A stretch of 59,133 nucleotides of DNA, taken from NCBI GenBank assembly GCA_030690945.1, contig JAUYFM010000007.1, positions 1 through 59,133 on the forward strand, written 5' to 3'. The notes below the pieces were generated by a model, which was given only the letters and a program-made list of their open reading frames with translations, searched no databases and was not told the origin of the DNA. The number at the start of each line of letters is the position of its first letter. Position 1 is the stretch's first letter. This DNA is from Smithellaceae bacterium (GTDB lineage Bacteria; Desulfobacterota; Syntrophia; Syntrophales; Smithellaceae). Of the stretch, positions 9,441 to 17,981 are shown one piece after another. Position numbers and translations under genes: made by a program.

Positions 9441-10802
9441 ATGATACGCGTTAGCAGCTATTTGAACAATGTCGATATCGGCAATGGGACCTCCTTGCTT
9501 TTTAACGGATCAACACTATGCATTGATCAGGTGCCGACAAAATATGCACATCAGATGTCCAATGGCGACGATTTATCTTTTCTTTCTCTTGAAGAGAGAC
9601 AACATCTTTTAAACCGTGGGCATCTGACTACTTTCACGCCAAGAAAAGAGCTTGGTGAGTTCAGAAAACTGGTGCGTCTTATTTCGGAGAAGAGCGCCGA
9701 GGTGGGCAAAAAACAGGAATTTGGAAATCTTAGTTTTATCTTGACCTACAAGTGCAATCTTTCGTGCAGTTATTGTTTCCAGAAATCATTGAGTGACAAG
9801 TCGAAAACGGCTGTAATGAGCGGAGAATTTGTTGACGACTTCTTTTCAAATTATTTTCGACAATTGTTCCCAAAGGCTCCTAAAAATCTTTCTATCACCT
9901 TGTTTGGCGGGGAGCCTTTGCTTCCCGCCAACCGGGAGGCGATAGCGCGGATTCTTGCTTACGCAAAAAAACATTCTTCTGCAAAGGTTTTTGTGGCGAC
10001 CAATGCGACCACTTTATCCGCAATGGCTGATTTAATTGGTCCGGAAAGAGGAAAGATTCAAAGCGTTCAGGTGACCTTCGACGGAGATCGTCTTCTGCAT
10101 GACGAGAATCGAATCCCCGTTTCCGGTAAACCGACATTCGATGCCATGATTGCCTCGGTAAGACACCTGATGCAATTGAAGGTGGGGGTCGGTATTCGTG
10201 TGCACATCCATCACGGAAGGTTGGAAGCAGCGAGAAAATTTGTTGAGTATCTGGAAAAGGAAAAGATATTGGGCCACCCACATGTCCACATTTATTTTTC
10301 GCCGATCAACACCTTTTCCAGCGAACAAAACACAGTGGAAGATTTTGATACTTTCTGCCAGACCTTTCAGGAAGTGGCTGCCAAGACTAATTTCCCCCCC
10401 TCCAGTTTTGATTATATGAATAGCTTTCTGGAAATGCAGACAAAAAAAATCCTTCCCAAGGTAAGATACTGTGGGTTGGGAAGCGGCAAATTCCACATTG
10501 TGGATCCCTTTGGGGATATCTATAATTGCTATGAAGAAGCCGGGCATAAGAACAGGCGTATCGGATCCTGCTCTCAGGGAAAGCTAAAGCGGTTTGAGTT
10601 GAACAAAACATATGCCAAGCGCCATCTCCTTAATCTTCCTGAATGCATCAGATGTTCTGCTGCGCTTTTTTGCGGCGGCGGATGCCCCAATGAAGCCAGA
10701 ATTCAGAATGGCTCAATTTTTAAATCTTATTGCCATCAAAACAAGGAATTTATCGCTCAGACGTTGAAAGCGTTCTTTATCAGAAAGGAGGTGAAAATAT
10801 GA
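9441..10802 (+). CDS. Radical SAM/SPASM peptide-modifying enzyme
   Basis: A 453-residue protein. After a roughly 95-residue N-terminal region comes the radical SAM core with Cys105, Cys109 and Cys112 (YKCNLSCSYC), which bind the SAM-cleaving 4Fe-4S cluster, and the FGGEPLL SAM-binding motif. The C-terminus has SPASM-type Cys: RYCGLGSG, a Cys in DIYNCYEE, and CIRCSAALFCGGGC. Such enzymes modify ribosomal peptides, often making thioether or C-C crosslinks, in the cytoplasm. Its stop overlaps the start of a 64-residue Cys-containing peptide gene (ATGA), the best substrate candidate; the Kunitz proteins on both sides are alternatives. AAAGG precedes the start. Confidence 0.9.
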   Translation: MIRVSSYLNNVDIGNGTSLLFNGSTLCIDQVPTKYAHQMSNGDDLSFLSLEERQHLLNRGHLTTFTPRKELGEFRKLVRLISEKSAEVGKKQEFGNLSFILTYKCNLSCSYCFQKSLSDKSKTAVMSGEFVDDFFSNYFRQLFPKAPKNLSITLFGGEPLLPANREAIARILAYAKKHSSAKVFVATNATTLSAMADLIGPERGKIQSVQVTFDGDRLLHDENRIPVSGKPTFDAMIASVRHLMQLKVGVGIRVHIHHGRLEAARKFVEYLEKEKILGHPHVHIYFSPINTFSSEQNTVEDFDTFCQTFQEVAAKTNFPPSSFDYMNSFLEMQTKKILPKVRYCGLGSGKFHIVDPFGDIYNCYEEAGHKNRRIGSCSQGKLKRFELNKTYAKRHLLNLPECIRCSAALFCGGGCPNEARIQNGSIFKSYCHQNKEFIAQTLKAFFIRKEVKI

Positions 10803-10993
10803 AAAATTCAAAAGTGGCGAATGCTGTTGTTACAGTTGCGACCGGCGTAACCCTGGCTGTCATGGTTGGCCAGATTATACCCGTGAATCTGCTTTCCGGT
10901 TCTACGGACTTTTCTCTTACGCAGGTTAACGCAGATTGTTGCGGGCCGCATCCAATGACAGGATGTCCGGACATGGTCCCTATAACAAAATAA
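10799..10993 (+). CDS. Short exported Cys-rich peptide, candidate maturase substrate
   Basis: This encodes 64 residues, starting inside the stop of the radical SAM gene (ATGA overlap) with AAAGGAGGTG as ribosome site. The N-terminal two thirds look like a signal or leader sequence with a hydrophobic stretch (VVTVATGVTLAVMVGQIIPV). The C-terminus after about VNA is short and Cys-rich: DCCGPHPMTGC then PDMVPITK, with three Cys. Position, size and Cys content fit a RiPP-type precursor of the adjacent enzyme. No leader family is recognised and there is no PqqD-type protein next to it, so the assignment is inference. A strong hairpin follows the gene. Confidence 0.65.
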   Translation: MKNSKVANAVVTVATGVTLAVMVGQIIPVNLLSGSTDFSLTQVNADCCGPHPMTGCPDMVPITK

Positions 10994-11004
10994 TCACCGT
11001 GTGA

Positions 11005-11051
11005 AACAGCACAGGTTGGGATCGTTTTTTGCACGCTCAACCTGTGCTGTT
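11005..11051 (+). terminator. Intercistronic hairpin after peptide gene
   Basis: A perfect 14-bp stem (AACAGCACAGGTTG at 11005-11018 pairing with 11038-11051) encloses a 19-base loop that contains six T. It lies between the short peptide gene and the second Kunitz gene and runs straight into the latter's AAGGAG ribosome site. There is no T-run after the stem, so it may act as a partial terminator, an mRNA stabiliser or a translation control rather than a classical terminator. Confidence 0.6.
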
Positions 11052-11064
11052 GTAAGGAGTTGTT

Positions 11065-11469
11065 ATGAAAAAAAGAATGGTTCAAATCGGTAAAAAGACC
11101 GGACTCGATGCAAAAGAGATTAATAATCTTACGAAAATAGAGATATCAGGACTGCTTGCCCTCTGTTTTTCGGCTTTCACCGGCATCGTCACCGCAAACG
11201 CCGCAGATCCAGTTCGCCCACCCGATAACATACCGCCCGGGTCGATGACAGCCGAAACAAAATGCAGGGCAACCCCGAAGGAATCCAATTGCAAGGGACT
11301 TTTCACGACGTATTATTTTGATTCCAAAACCAATACGTGCATGAAAGCTCAAGGTTGTGTCACGTCTGTTTTTGACAGCAAAAAAGAGTGCGAAAATGCA
11401 TGCATTGGCACATACCCCGTTTCAAAATATGGCGGCGTTGGTCTGCGCGATTTTGATAATGCCAAATAA
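11065..11469 (+). CDS. Second Kunitz-type protease inhibitor, secreted
   Basis: This encodes 134 residues with AAGGAG before the ATG. A long polar N-terminus precedes a hydrophobic export signal (about 28-46, ending NAA). The Kunitz domain spans about residues 65-115: Cys67, 76, 92, 98, 109 and 113, spacings 9, 16, 6, 11 and 4, with YYFD conserved. The third-to-fourth Cys loop is two residues shorter than in BPTI and its GG is reduced to a single G. Predicted P1 is Lys77 followed by Gly. A 20-residue tail follows the last Cys. It lies between two radical SAM genes, the second starting inside its own 3' end. Confidence 0.85.
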   Translation: MKKRMVQIGKKTGLDAKEINNLTKIEISGLLALCFSAFTGIVTANAADPVRPPDNIPPGSMTAETKCRATPKESNCKGLFTTYYFDSKTNTCMKAQGCVTSVFDSKKECENACIGTYPVSKYGGVGLRDFDNAK

Positions 11470-12556
11470 ATACATTTTAACAAGTACGGTCTGGGAATTT
11501 ACCCTTGACTGTAATCTTAACTGCATACATTGCGGATCAAACGCCGGCAGAAAAAGAGGCGATGAACTTACGACTTCTGAAGCCGAAAGGGTCTGCCATG
11601 ATCTGAGAAAAACGGGCTGTCGCCGGATTGCATTAATGGGCGGTGAACCTTTATTACGGAAAGACTTCTGGCACATAGCGTCACTGATCAAAGAACTCGG
11701 CATGGAACTTTCCGTGATAACCAATGGGACTGTCTATGATCAGGAAACTTTTAAAAAACTAAGATCGTTGGATCTGATAGCCGTTGCCGTAAGTCTCGAT
11801 GCATCAAAGCCCGAGCTCCACGATCAAATACGCTGCAAGCGCGGCGCTTTTGAGAAAACACGCAATTTTATTGATGTTGCTCTAAAAGAAGGATTGCCGG
11901 TAAGCATTATCACGACTGTCCATAAAATGAACTTAATGGAACTTCCTTCCATAAGAGCGCTGCTGCTGGGCAGAAATATTGCCTGGCAGATACAGGTTGC
12001 CGGATCTGAAGGCAGACGATTTCCGAAAGAACTTCTCCTTGATGATGAGGAGTTTTATTCTGTGGGAATGTTTATTGCCTCCACAAGAAAAGAATATCCT
12101 GTCCAACAGATGCCTGTTACGGGAGCACATGACCTCGGTTTCAATTCAATGATGCTGAATAACGTATCTCTCTCTCCTGCGTGGACCGGATGCCAGGCGG
12201 GCATCTCGGTACTGGGGATACAGAGTAATGGAAACATAAAAGGCTGCCTGTCCATGACCGATGCGACAATCGAAAGGAATGTCAGAGATATAGACATTTA
12301 TGATATCTGGAACAACGATAGCGCCTTTTCTTATTCGCGGCAATTTACCCCCGCAGACGCAGGAGAGCACTGTGCCGATTGCCAATACCTGAAAGACTGC
12401 AAGGGCGGATGCAATGAGATGTCTCTGATGAAGACAGGGAGATTACATAATGATCCCTACTGTTTTAACAGGATCGAACAGCGCCTTTTCAGCAAAGAAC
12501 TGAAAAACCCGTTCTATAAACTTGCACTCAAAGCAAGGAAGAGACTGAATGATTAA
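11459..12556 (+). CDS. Radical SAM/SPASM enzyme
   Basis: A 365-residue protein. I chose the ATG at 11459, inside the end of the Kunitz gene, because the radical SAM motif then sits at its usual distance: Cys18, Cys22 and Cys25 (LDCNLNCIHC). The longer open frame upstream only reads the Kunitz gene out of phase. The MGGEPLL SAM motif follows, and the C-terminal SPASM Cys include GCQAG, KGCLSM and CADCQYLKDCKGGC. The fold is that of the heme d1/PqqE-like SPASM enzymes. It could act on the same exported peptide as the first enzyme or on a Kunitz precursor. Translational coupling to the Kunitz gene is visible in the 11-base overlap. Confidence 0.88.
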   Translation: MPNKYILTSTVWEFTLDCNLNCIHCGSNAGRKRGDELTTSEAERVCHDLRKTGCRRIALMGGEPLLRKDFWHIASLIKELGMELSVITNGTVYDQETFKKLRSLDLIAVAVSLDASKPELHDQIRCKRGAFEKTRNFIDVALKEGLPVSIITTVHKMNLMELPSIRALLLGRNIAWQIQVAGSEGRRFPKELLLDDEEFYSVGMFIASTRKEYPVQQMPVTGAHDLGFNSMMLNNVSLSPAWTGCQAGISVLGIQSNGNIKGCLSMTDATIERNVRDIDIYDIWNNDSAFSYSRQFTPADAGEHCADCQYLKDCKGGCNEMSLMKTGRLHNDPYCFNRIEQRLFSKELKNPFYKLALKARKRLND

Positions 12557-12572
12557 AGTATAGGAGGAAGCG

Positions 12573-13157
12573 ATGATAAAGGCCGCATTGATTGAAAATG
12601 AAGAATATTTGCGAAGAGTGAGAGTACAAATAAATGTCAAAAATATTATTATTTTCTGTATTTTCTCCATCCTGCTTCTGGTCGTATCAGCTAATGTTGG
12701 CATGGCTGAAGAAAGATACATGGGCAAACTTATTGTTGATAAGGGTGGAAAATATGAAATTGATAATAAAGATTATGTAGAACTGGTTCTTGATAAAGAT
12801 ATCGTAATATCAATCAGGTTGCATACAAAAGCGGCCCATAAAGATGTAAAATTTTCTGATTGCCGGAAGTTAGAAGACGACGGTAGCAACTTTACGAAAT
12901 GGTATTCTATTGAATGTCGTAATATAAAGTCATACGATGGCAAATCTGCTGCATGGCTTGAGTATTATTTTGCGGGTGCTTATGTCGGAATATCGCCGGA
13001 AATAACACCGCAATATTCCATGTACAAAACGCTAAAAGAGATATCAGGTGGACTTGGCCTGGATGTCCCATCAAGGACATTTATAATTTATGCCGACAAC
13101 GAGCCTATATTTGAATTTTTTTGTTATCCCGAAAATATTAAAAATGTCCAAGAATGA
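12573..13157 (+). CDS. Membrane-anchored or exported protein of unknown function
   Basis: A 194-residue protein from an ATG preceded by AGGAGG. One hydrophobic segment at about residues 23-42 (NIIIFCIFSILLLVVSAN) could be a late signal peptide or an anchor, leaving a beta-rich outer part with Cys in SDCRK, IECRN and FFCYP. No domain is recognised. It is the last gene of the Kunitz/radical SAM run on this strand, 16 bases after the enzyme. Codon use is more AT-rich than in the caspase genes. About 210 bases without a recognisable feature follow. Confidence 0.65.
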   Translation: MIKAALIENEEYLRRVRVQINVKNIIIFCIFSILLLVVSANVGMAEERYMGKLIVDKGGKYEIDNKDYVELVLDKDIVISIRLHTKAAHKDVKFSDCRKLEDDGSNFTKWYSIECRNIKSYDGKSAAWLEYYFAGAYVGISPEITPQYSMYKTLKEISGGLGLDVPSRTFIIYADNEPIFEFFCYPENIKNVQE

Positions 13158-13368
13158 ATTAGAATTTCAAACATGAATGAGGCGATAGACATTTTTTATT
13201 TAGAATCTGCTATTTTCGACACTGGGAAAACTGCACATATGGAAAGGAAATTATTAAGTATAAAATTCATGTATTGAAATATTTTTGATACTTCGGGAAC
13301 AAAATTGATCATGAAGTTGTCTAAAGTGTAAAGCAGTATAATCAATATCAAACTGGAAGGAGTAAGAG

Positions 13369-13917
13369 ATGAAGAGACAAAATTTTGTAAAGACAATAAT
13401 GGTAATATTAATGGCAATCGCTTTCATCGTCCCATCGCTGGCAGGAGCGGCCGAGCAGAGCAAAAAGAAGACTGTACCGGCTTTAGAAACATCAAAGACG
13501 ACGATGGGTTCGGAGGTCGTCAATCAGGAAGTGATTCAGATCCTGAGAAAAGGGGAAATGGCCAAAGTTATACTGAACATTGTCGGCCAACCTGGCGTTT
13601 ACTTCAAAGTGCAGTATAGCGCGACGGGAGCGGAAGACAGCTACGCTCTGGTGCCGAAAGGTAAAGGCGTGATCGGGGCAAACGGTCTCGGAATGGTGAG
13701 TTTTGATCTCAGGAAGCTTAGCAAGGAGGAGGTCTACCTGAAAGTGACGACATCGGACACGGCAGATTTTGCAAAGCCTCGTGTGGTGCCGAAGCCCATA
13801 GTGCTTGCAGTAGAACAGGTCAAGATTAAGGATCGTGGCGCGATGAACGATCTCATAAGGATTGAGCGTGAAGGGGGATGTACTGGTGGGCAATGTTTTG
13901 CTCCGCCGCCCCGTTAG
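13369..13917 (+). CDS. Small secreted protein, copy 1 of a duplicated pair
   Basis: A 182-residue protein with a signal peptide ending AGA-AEQ. The mature domain is very similar across its length to the product of 17399-17917: shared blocks include LETSKTTMGSEV, QEVIQILRKGEMA, QPGVYFKVQYS, VSFDLRKL and KEEVYLKVTTSD. Strand spacing suggests an Ig-like beta-sandwich, but no family is recognised. The ribosome site and the bases before the start are also similar in the two copies. Unlike copy 2, this one has a divergent tail with two Cys (GGCTGGQCF). The copies bracket the CHAT protease, which suggests a functional unit or a duplication around it. Confidence 0.75.
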   Translation: MKRQNFVKTIMVILMAIAFIVPSLAGAAEQSKKKTVPALETSKTTMGSEVVNQEVIQILRKGEMAKVILNIVGQPGVYFKVQYSATGAEDSYALVPKGKGVIGANGLGMVSFDLRKLSKEEVYLKVTTSDTADFAKPRVVPKPIVLAVEQVKIKDRGAMNDLIRIEREGGCTGGQCFAPPPR

Positions 13918-14016
13918 AATTTAAAATAGCTGTAGCTATGCAGTTTCGGAAGTGGAGGATGATGATGCCAAAAGCAAAGCATCATCTTCCTCCACGATTA
14001 TTCGTTCGGAGAGGCT

Positions 14017-17000
14017 ATGATTTTTTTGAAGACCCTGAAGGACAATTCTGTTGGCGACAAGAAGACACGCATTCCTGCGCCTGATGAAATTGCCGGAAAA
14101 CCATTCATCTTAAAAAGCCTTAACAAATGTTGGCTTTTGATGTTGCTGCTCGTTTGCGTTCTTTTTGCCGGTCAGGCATGGGCAAACGAACCGGCAGCCC
14201 TGATATTGCAGGACTTCAGGTCGAGTTTTGAAGGCGCCTTTGCAAAAAAAGATTTTCCTGCCATGAAGAAATTGGCCGGGGCGCACCCGGAAAAACTGCG
14301 CATCTTAATTGACAATATTTTATCCGAGTATTCCAGGGCCGCGGCCCAATCCCGCACAGTGGATGCAGAAAAGGCGTGTGACCTGGCAGCGGCGGCCGCC
14401 GGCCTCTCGCAGGAACTGTTCGATGATCCTTTCCCTGCAAATCAGGTCAATCTATATAAATCATGGAGCCGCAGTGACCATAACAGGAAGGTCACTGCCG
14501 ATGTATTTTTGAAAGAAACCCAAGCGGCCTTTGATGAGGGACGTTACGGCGATGTGCTCGCGCCGGGGAACTCCGCTCTGGAGATTTACACTGCCCTCAA
14601 GGACGAGGCAGGGCAGGGGAAGGTGCTTCATGACATGGGACAGGCCGAGCGGAGACTCGCTAACTATCCGGATGCCCTGTCGCTGCACCATCAGGCACTG
14701 GTTCTGGCGACGCAGGCGTCGGACCGTTTGCATCATGGACGGGCGCTTATTGACATAGGCGATGTCCATGAGAGAAAAAAAGAACCGGAAAAAGCAATCA
14801 AATTCTACACGGAAGCGATTCAGGTACTGAAATCCCCGGCGGATTGGCAGGAGGCGGCCCGCGCACTCCGGCAGCTGGGAGATGTGTATGTAGCGACAGG
14901 GAGTTTCGAGAGCGCTTACAGGGCATACAATCAGGCGCTTCAACATGCCGAAAAGGCCAAGGACATGCGGCATGTCGCCGAATTTAATGATTACATTGGC
15001 TTTTGTCACCGAAGGCTGGGCGACTACAGGATGGCTATGGGGTATCACCAGGTCGCCCTTAAAAGTGCGGAAATGATTGTATCGGCTGATGACCGGTTGC
15101 GGGCCCGCGCAAGGTCGCTAAATCATCTGGGTCTCTGCATCTCAAAACTGGCCGAGGAAGACGCGGTAAATGGCAAGACGGGGCAGGCAGCGGAAGGATA
15201 TCGTGTGGCCATTGCTTACGAAGAAAAGGCTCTGGAACTTGCTGTTAAAGTACAGGATCGGTGGCGTCAGGGCTATGTGCTGCGGGCGCTGTCTCTTATG
15301 CATCGCGAACGGGGTGTCCTTTTCAAGGGACAGGAGGCGATTCAGGCGTTTCAGCTTTCGCTTGGCCGGGCGGACGAAGCCCTCAAACTTGGCATCGGCA
15401 TGAAAGAAAAGGAATGGCAGGGTCTTGCCCTGCATGACAAAGCTCTGGTGCTTGTTTTGCTGGACCGGGAGCAGGAAGGTCTTAAAACCTTTCAACAGGC
15501 GCTCGACTTGTGGGAGCAGATGGGAGATCTTCAGTCGGCCGGATATGCGCACCAGTTTGTGGCCCGGCAGTTCCACGAAGCGAGAGGCAGACTGGCTGAG
15601 GCGGAAGCTTCTTATGAACGCGCGATACTTGCTTTTGGAAAAATCGGAGATGTCGAGTCGCAAGGCTTCACCATACTGGACAAGGCGCGGGTACAGGCAC
15701 TGCAGGGACAGAAGGAAAATGCGGCAAACCTCTATGCTCTGGGTATCTCAAAACTGGAGACCGTGCGGACAAAGGCGGGGTTCCCCGAGTTCAGGAAGGC
15801 CTTCATGGGGAAAATCTACGACCGCTATGAAGAGGCCGCGCTATTTGCGCTTGGACATGGTTTCAACGACCGGGCGTTGCTGTATGTCGAAAGTATGAAG
15901 GCCAGGGCCTTCCTCGACCAATTGGCGGAGGGGCGCGTCGAAGTGGAGAAGGGTATCGACTCTGATCTCAAGGTCAAGCGGGACCAACTGGAGAGTGCCA
16001 TCTCTGCCGAGACCGACAAGATCGCAGAAGAGTTAAGAAAACCTGCTCTGGATGATAAAGCGCTTGCCGCGGTGCGTGCCAAAGCAGAAAATCTGTCAGT
16101 GGAACGAAACCGGGTGATCAAACAGATCCGATTACAGAACCCCCATTATGCCTCGGTGAGGTATCCGGTTCCTGTAACGGTGGCCGAGCTTCAGGGCAGG
16201 GTGCTCGCTAGAGGTGAAGTCCTCCTGGAATATTTCATTACGTCGCAGGGTATTTATTGCTTTATTGTCACCACCAACAGCTTCGAAGTTGTGAAGCTGT
16301 CCATCGGTGAGTCAGACCTCCGAAAAAGGGTAGGGGAACTTCTCGAAAATATACAATCGGGACCTGCCAGGGGTGAGGGATATGATCGGGTTTCGGCGGG
16401 CCAGCTTTACGACATCCTGATGAAACCCTTCGAGAAGGCCATAGCGGGCAAGGCACTGATTATTGTGCCGGACGGTTTTCTTGCAAGACTTCCCTTCGAA
16501 GCCCTGGTTATCGTGAAAGAAGGAAAGCGCTCTTATCTGCTCGAAAAGTATGTTGTAAAATATATACAGTCTGCTTCCGTCCTCGCCCTGCTGAGGGCTC
16601 ATGGCAACGCTGGGCAGGCGAGCGAGCGGTTCATCGGCTTCGGCGACCCGGTCTACGACTACGAAAGCTTCAAACGGGGGAAACAGGAGGGTGCAGTCGG
16701 TCTCTCCGGACGAGGCAGTGACGAGATGGTGAAAACACGTTATGCCGGACTGGCTTACGGGCTGAGTCGTCTGGAAGCGAGCGGTGACGAGATCAGGGCA
16801 ATCAAACGACTTTTTCAGAAGAAAAAGATAATGGGAAAGACTCTTCTTCGGGAAGAAGCCAAAGAGGACTATGCCAAAGGAGTCGGGATGGATCAGTACG
16901 GTTACATACACTTCTCGATGCATGGCATCGTCACACCAAAACTGCAGGCGATTATCTTCAGTCAGATACCAGGTAATGGTGAAGACGGCCTGCTCACGGT

Positions 17001-17322
17001 GAGCGAGATCATGAACCTTCGCTACAATGCCCGACTCGTGGTTCTTTCCGCCTGTCAGACCGGCCTCGGGAGAATGGAGCGCGGTGAAGGTGTCACCGGG
17101 CTTACCCGGGCTGTGATGTATGCAGGGAGCTCCGCAACGGCAGTCAGCCTGTGGAACGTTGATGATGCCGCAACCCGGGAGTTGATGACGTGGTTTTACA
17201 AAGGTGTGATCCAGGAACAGGCGGGCAAGGCAGATTCCCTCCGCCAGGCGAAGCAGTCCTTGCTCAAGACGCGCTATCGTCATCCTTATTTCTGGGCTGC
17301 TTTTGTCATGTACGGAGAGTGA
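14017..17322 (+). CDS. Exported TPR-CHAT caspase-like protease
   Basis: A 1101-residue protein. GGAGAGG precedes the ATG. A hydrophobic segment at about residues 38-57 ending AWA-NEP is a signal peptide with a long n-region. Tetratricopeptide repeats cover roughly 160-620, and a CHAT (separase/caspase-fold) domain occupies about 760-1101. The catalytic pair is visible: His969 in HFSMHG and Cys1013 in LSACQTG; GEGVTGLTRA and SLWNV are also typical. CHAT proteases with TPRs act in regulated proteolysis, the best-known case being the TPR-CHAT protease of type III-E CRISPR, but no CRISPR array lies nearby. Export points to a periplasmic role. Duplicated small secreted proteins flank it. Confidence 0.92.
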   Translation: MIFLKTLKDNSVGDKKTRIPAPDEIAGKPFILKSLNKCWLLMLLLVCVLFAGQAWANEPAALILQDFRSSFEGAFAKKDFPAMKKLAGAHPEKLRILIDNILSEYSRAAAQSRTVDAEKACDLAAAAAGLSQELFDDPFPANQVNLYKSWSRSDHNRKVTADVFLKETQAAFDEGRYGDVLAPGNSALEIYTALKDEAGQGKVLHDMGQAERRLANYPDALSLHHQALVLATQASDRLHHGRALIDIGDVHERKKEPEKAIKFYTEAIQVLKSPADWQEAARALRQLGDVYVATGSFESAYRAYNQALQHAEKAKDMRHVAEFNDYIGFCHRRLGDYRMAMGYHQVALKSAEMIVSADDRLRARARSLNHLGLCISKLAEEDAVNGKTGQAAEGYRVAIAYEEKALELAVKVQDRWRQGYVLRALSLMHRERGVLFKGQEAIQAFQLSLGRADEALKLGIGMKEKEWQGLALHDKALVLVLLDREQEGLKTFQQALDLWEQMGDLQSAGYAHQFVARQFHEARGRLAEAEASYERAILAFGKIGDVESQGFTILDKARVQALQGQKENAANLYALGISKLETVRTKAGFPEFRKAFMGKIYDRYEEAALFALGHGFNDRALLYVESMKARAFLDQLAEGRVEVEKGIDSDLKVKRDQLESAISAETDKIAEELRKPALDDKALAAVRAKAENLSVERNRVIKQIRLQNPHYASVRYPVPVTVAELQGRVLARGEVLLEYFITSQGIYCFIVTTNSFEVVKLSIGESDLRKRVGELLENIQSGPARGEGYDRVSAGQLYDILMKPFEKAIAGKALIIVPDGFLARLPFEALVIVKEGKRSYLLEKYVVKYIQSASVLALLRAHGNAGQASERFIGFGDPVYDYESFKRGKQEGAVGLSGRGSDEMVKTRYAGLAYGLSRLEASGDEIRAIKRLFQKKKIMGKTLLREEAKEDYAKGVGMDQYGYIHFSMHGIVTPKLQAIIFSQIPGNGEDGLLTVSEIMNLRYNARLVVLSACQTGLGRMERGEGVTGLTRAVMYAGSSATAVSLWNVDDAATRELMTWFYKGVIQEQAGKADSLRQAKQSLLKTRYRHPYFWAAFVMYGE

Positions 17323-17398
17323 GCCCGAAAACGGGGGTCGCACTATCGGTATCTCCAAGTAAAAGCAGGGAAGAATATCAATCTGAAGGGAGTAAAAG

Positions 17399-17917
17399 AT
17401 GAAAAAACACAATTTTGTAAGTACACTGATAATAGGATTAATGGCCATCGTCTTCATTATCCCCTCGCTGGCAAACGCGGGCGAACAAAGCAAGAAGAAG
17501 TCCGAGCCGGTGCTGGAGACATCGAAGACTACAATGGGTTCAGAGGTTATCAATCAGGAAGTGATCCAGATATTAAGGAAAGGTGAGATGGCCAGAGTTA
17601 CGCTCAACATTGCAGGTCAGCCCGGCGTTTACTTCAAGGTTCAATATAGTCAGACAGGAGTGGAAGACAGCTACGCCCTGTTACCGAAGGGTAAAGGCGT
17701 GATAGGCGACAATGGTTTTGGGTCAGTGAGTTTTGATCTGAGGAAACTGGGGAAGGAGGAGGTCTACCTGAAGGTGACGACATCAGACATGGCAGATTTC
17801 TCAAAGCCGCGCGTGATGCCGAAGCCACTGGTGCTTGCAGTGGATCAGGTCAAGATCAAGGATCGGGGGTTCCTGGAAAAGATCAAACGGACTGAGATCG
17901 AAGAGTGGCGACCATAA
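17399..17917 (+). CDS. Small secreted protein, copy 2 of a duplicated pair
   Basis: A 172-residue paralog of the product of 13369-13917, with a signal peptide ending ANA-GEQ. Identity is high along the beta-rich core and the C-terminus differs (LEKIKRTEIEEWRP, no Cys). AAGGGAG lies before the start. It is 76 bases after the CHAT gene and probably in the same transcript. Retention of two intact copies with mainly conservative substitutions implies both are functional. It could be a substrate, activator or inhibitor of the protease between the copies; there is no direct evidence for any of these. Confidence 0.75.
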   Translation: MKKHNFVSTLIIGLMAIVFIIPSLANAGEQSKKKSEPVLETSKTTMGSEVINQEVIQILRKGEMARVTLNIAGQPGVYFKVQYSQTGVEDSYALLPKGKGVIGDNGFGSVSFDLRKLGKEEVYLKVTTSDMADFSKPRVMPKPLVLAVDQVKIKDRGFLEKIKRTEIEEWRP

Positions 17918-17981
17918 GGTGAACAGGCGGTGTATGGTGGTACAGGATCCGCATACCTATTCAATGGAGAGGGTTAATGTC

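Noticed and set aside
13158-13368. Possible small gene or RNA between 13158 and 13368
   Set aside because: AT-rich with no ribosome site, motif or hairpin that stands out; the minus-strand frame at 13196-13417 is hydrophobic by base composition only.
14017-17322. Possible type III-E CRISPR association of the TPR-CHAT protein
   Set aside because: No CRISPR repeats or cas genes are visible anywhere in the window, and the protein has a signal peptide.
16312-17553. A 413-codon open frame on the minus strand opposite the CHAT gene
   Set aside because: It lies wholly opposite the well-supported CHAT gene and its duplicated neighbour, has no recognisable domain, and a similar antisense start appears opposite the other duplicate copy, as expected for a shadow.
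17835-17981. Longer N-terminus for the SHOCT protein
   Set aside because: The extension overlaps the preceding secreted-protein gene out of frame and lacks a ribosome site; the ATG at 17982 has one.
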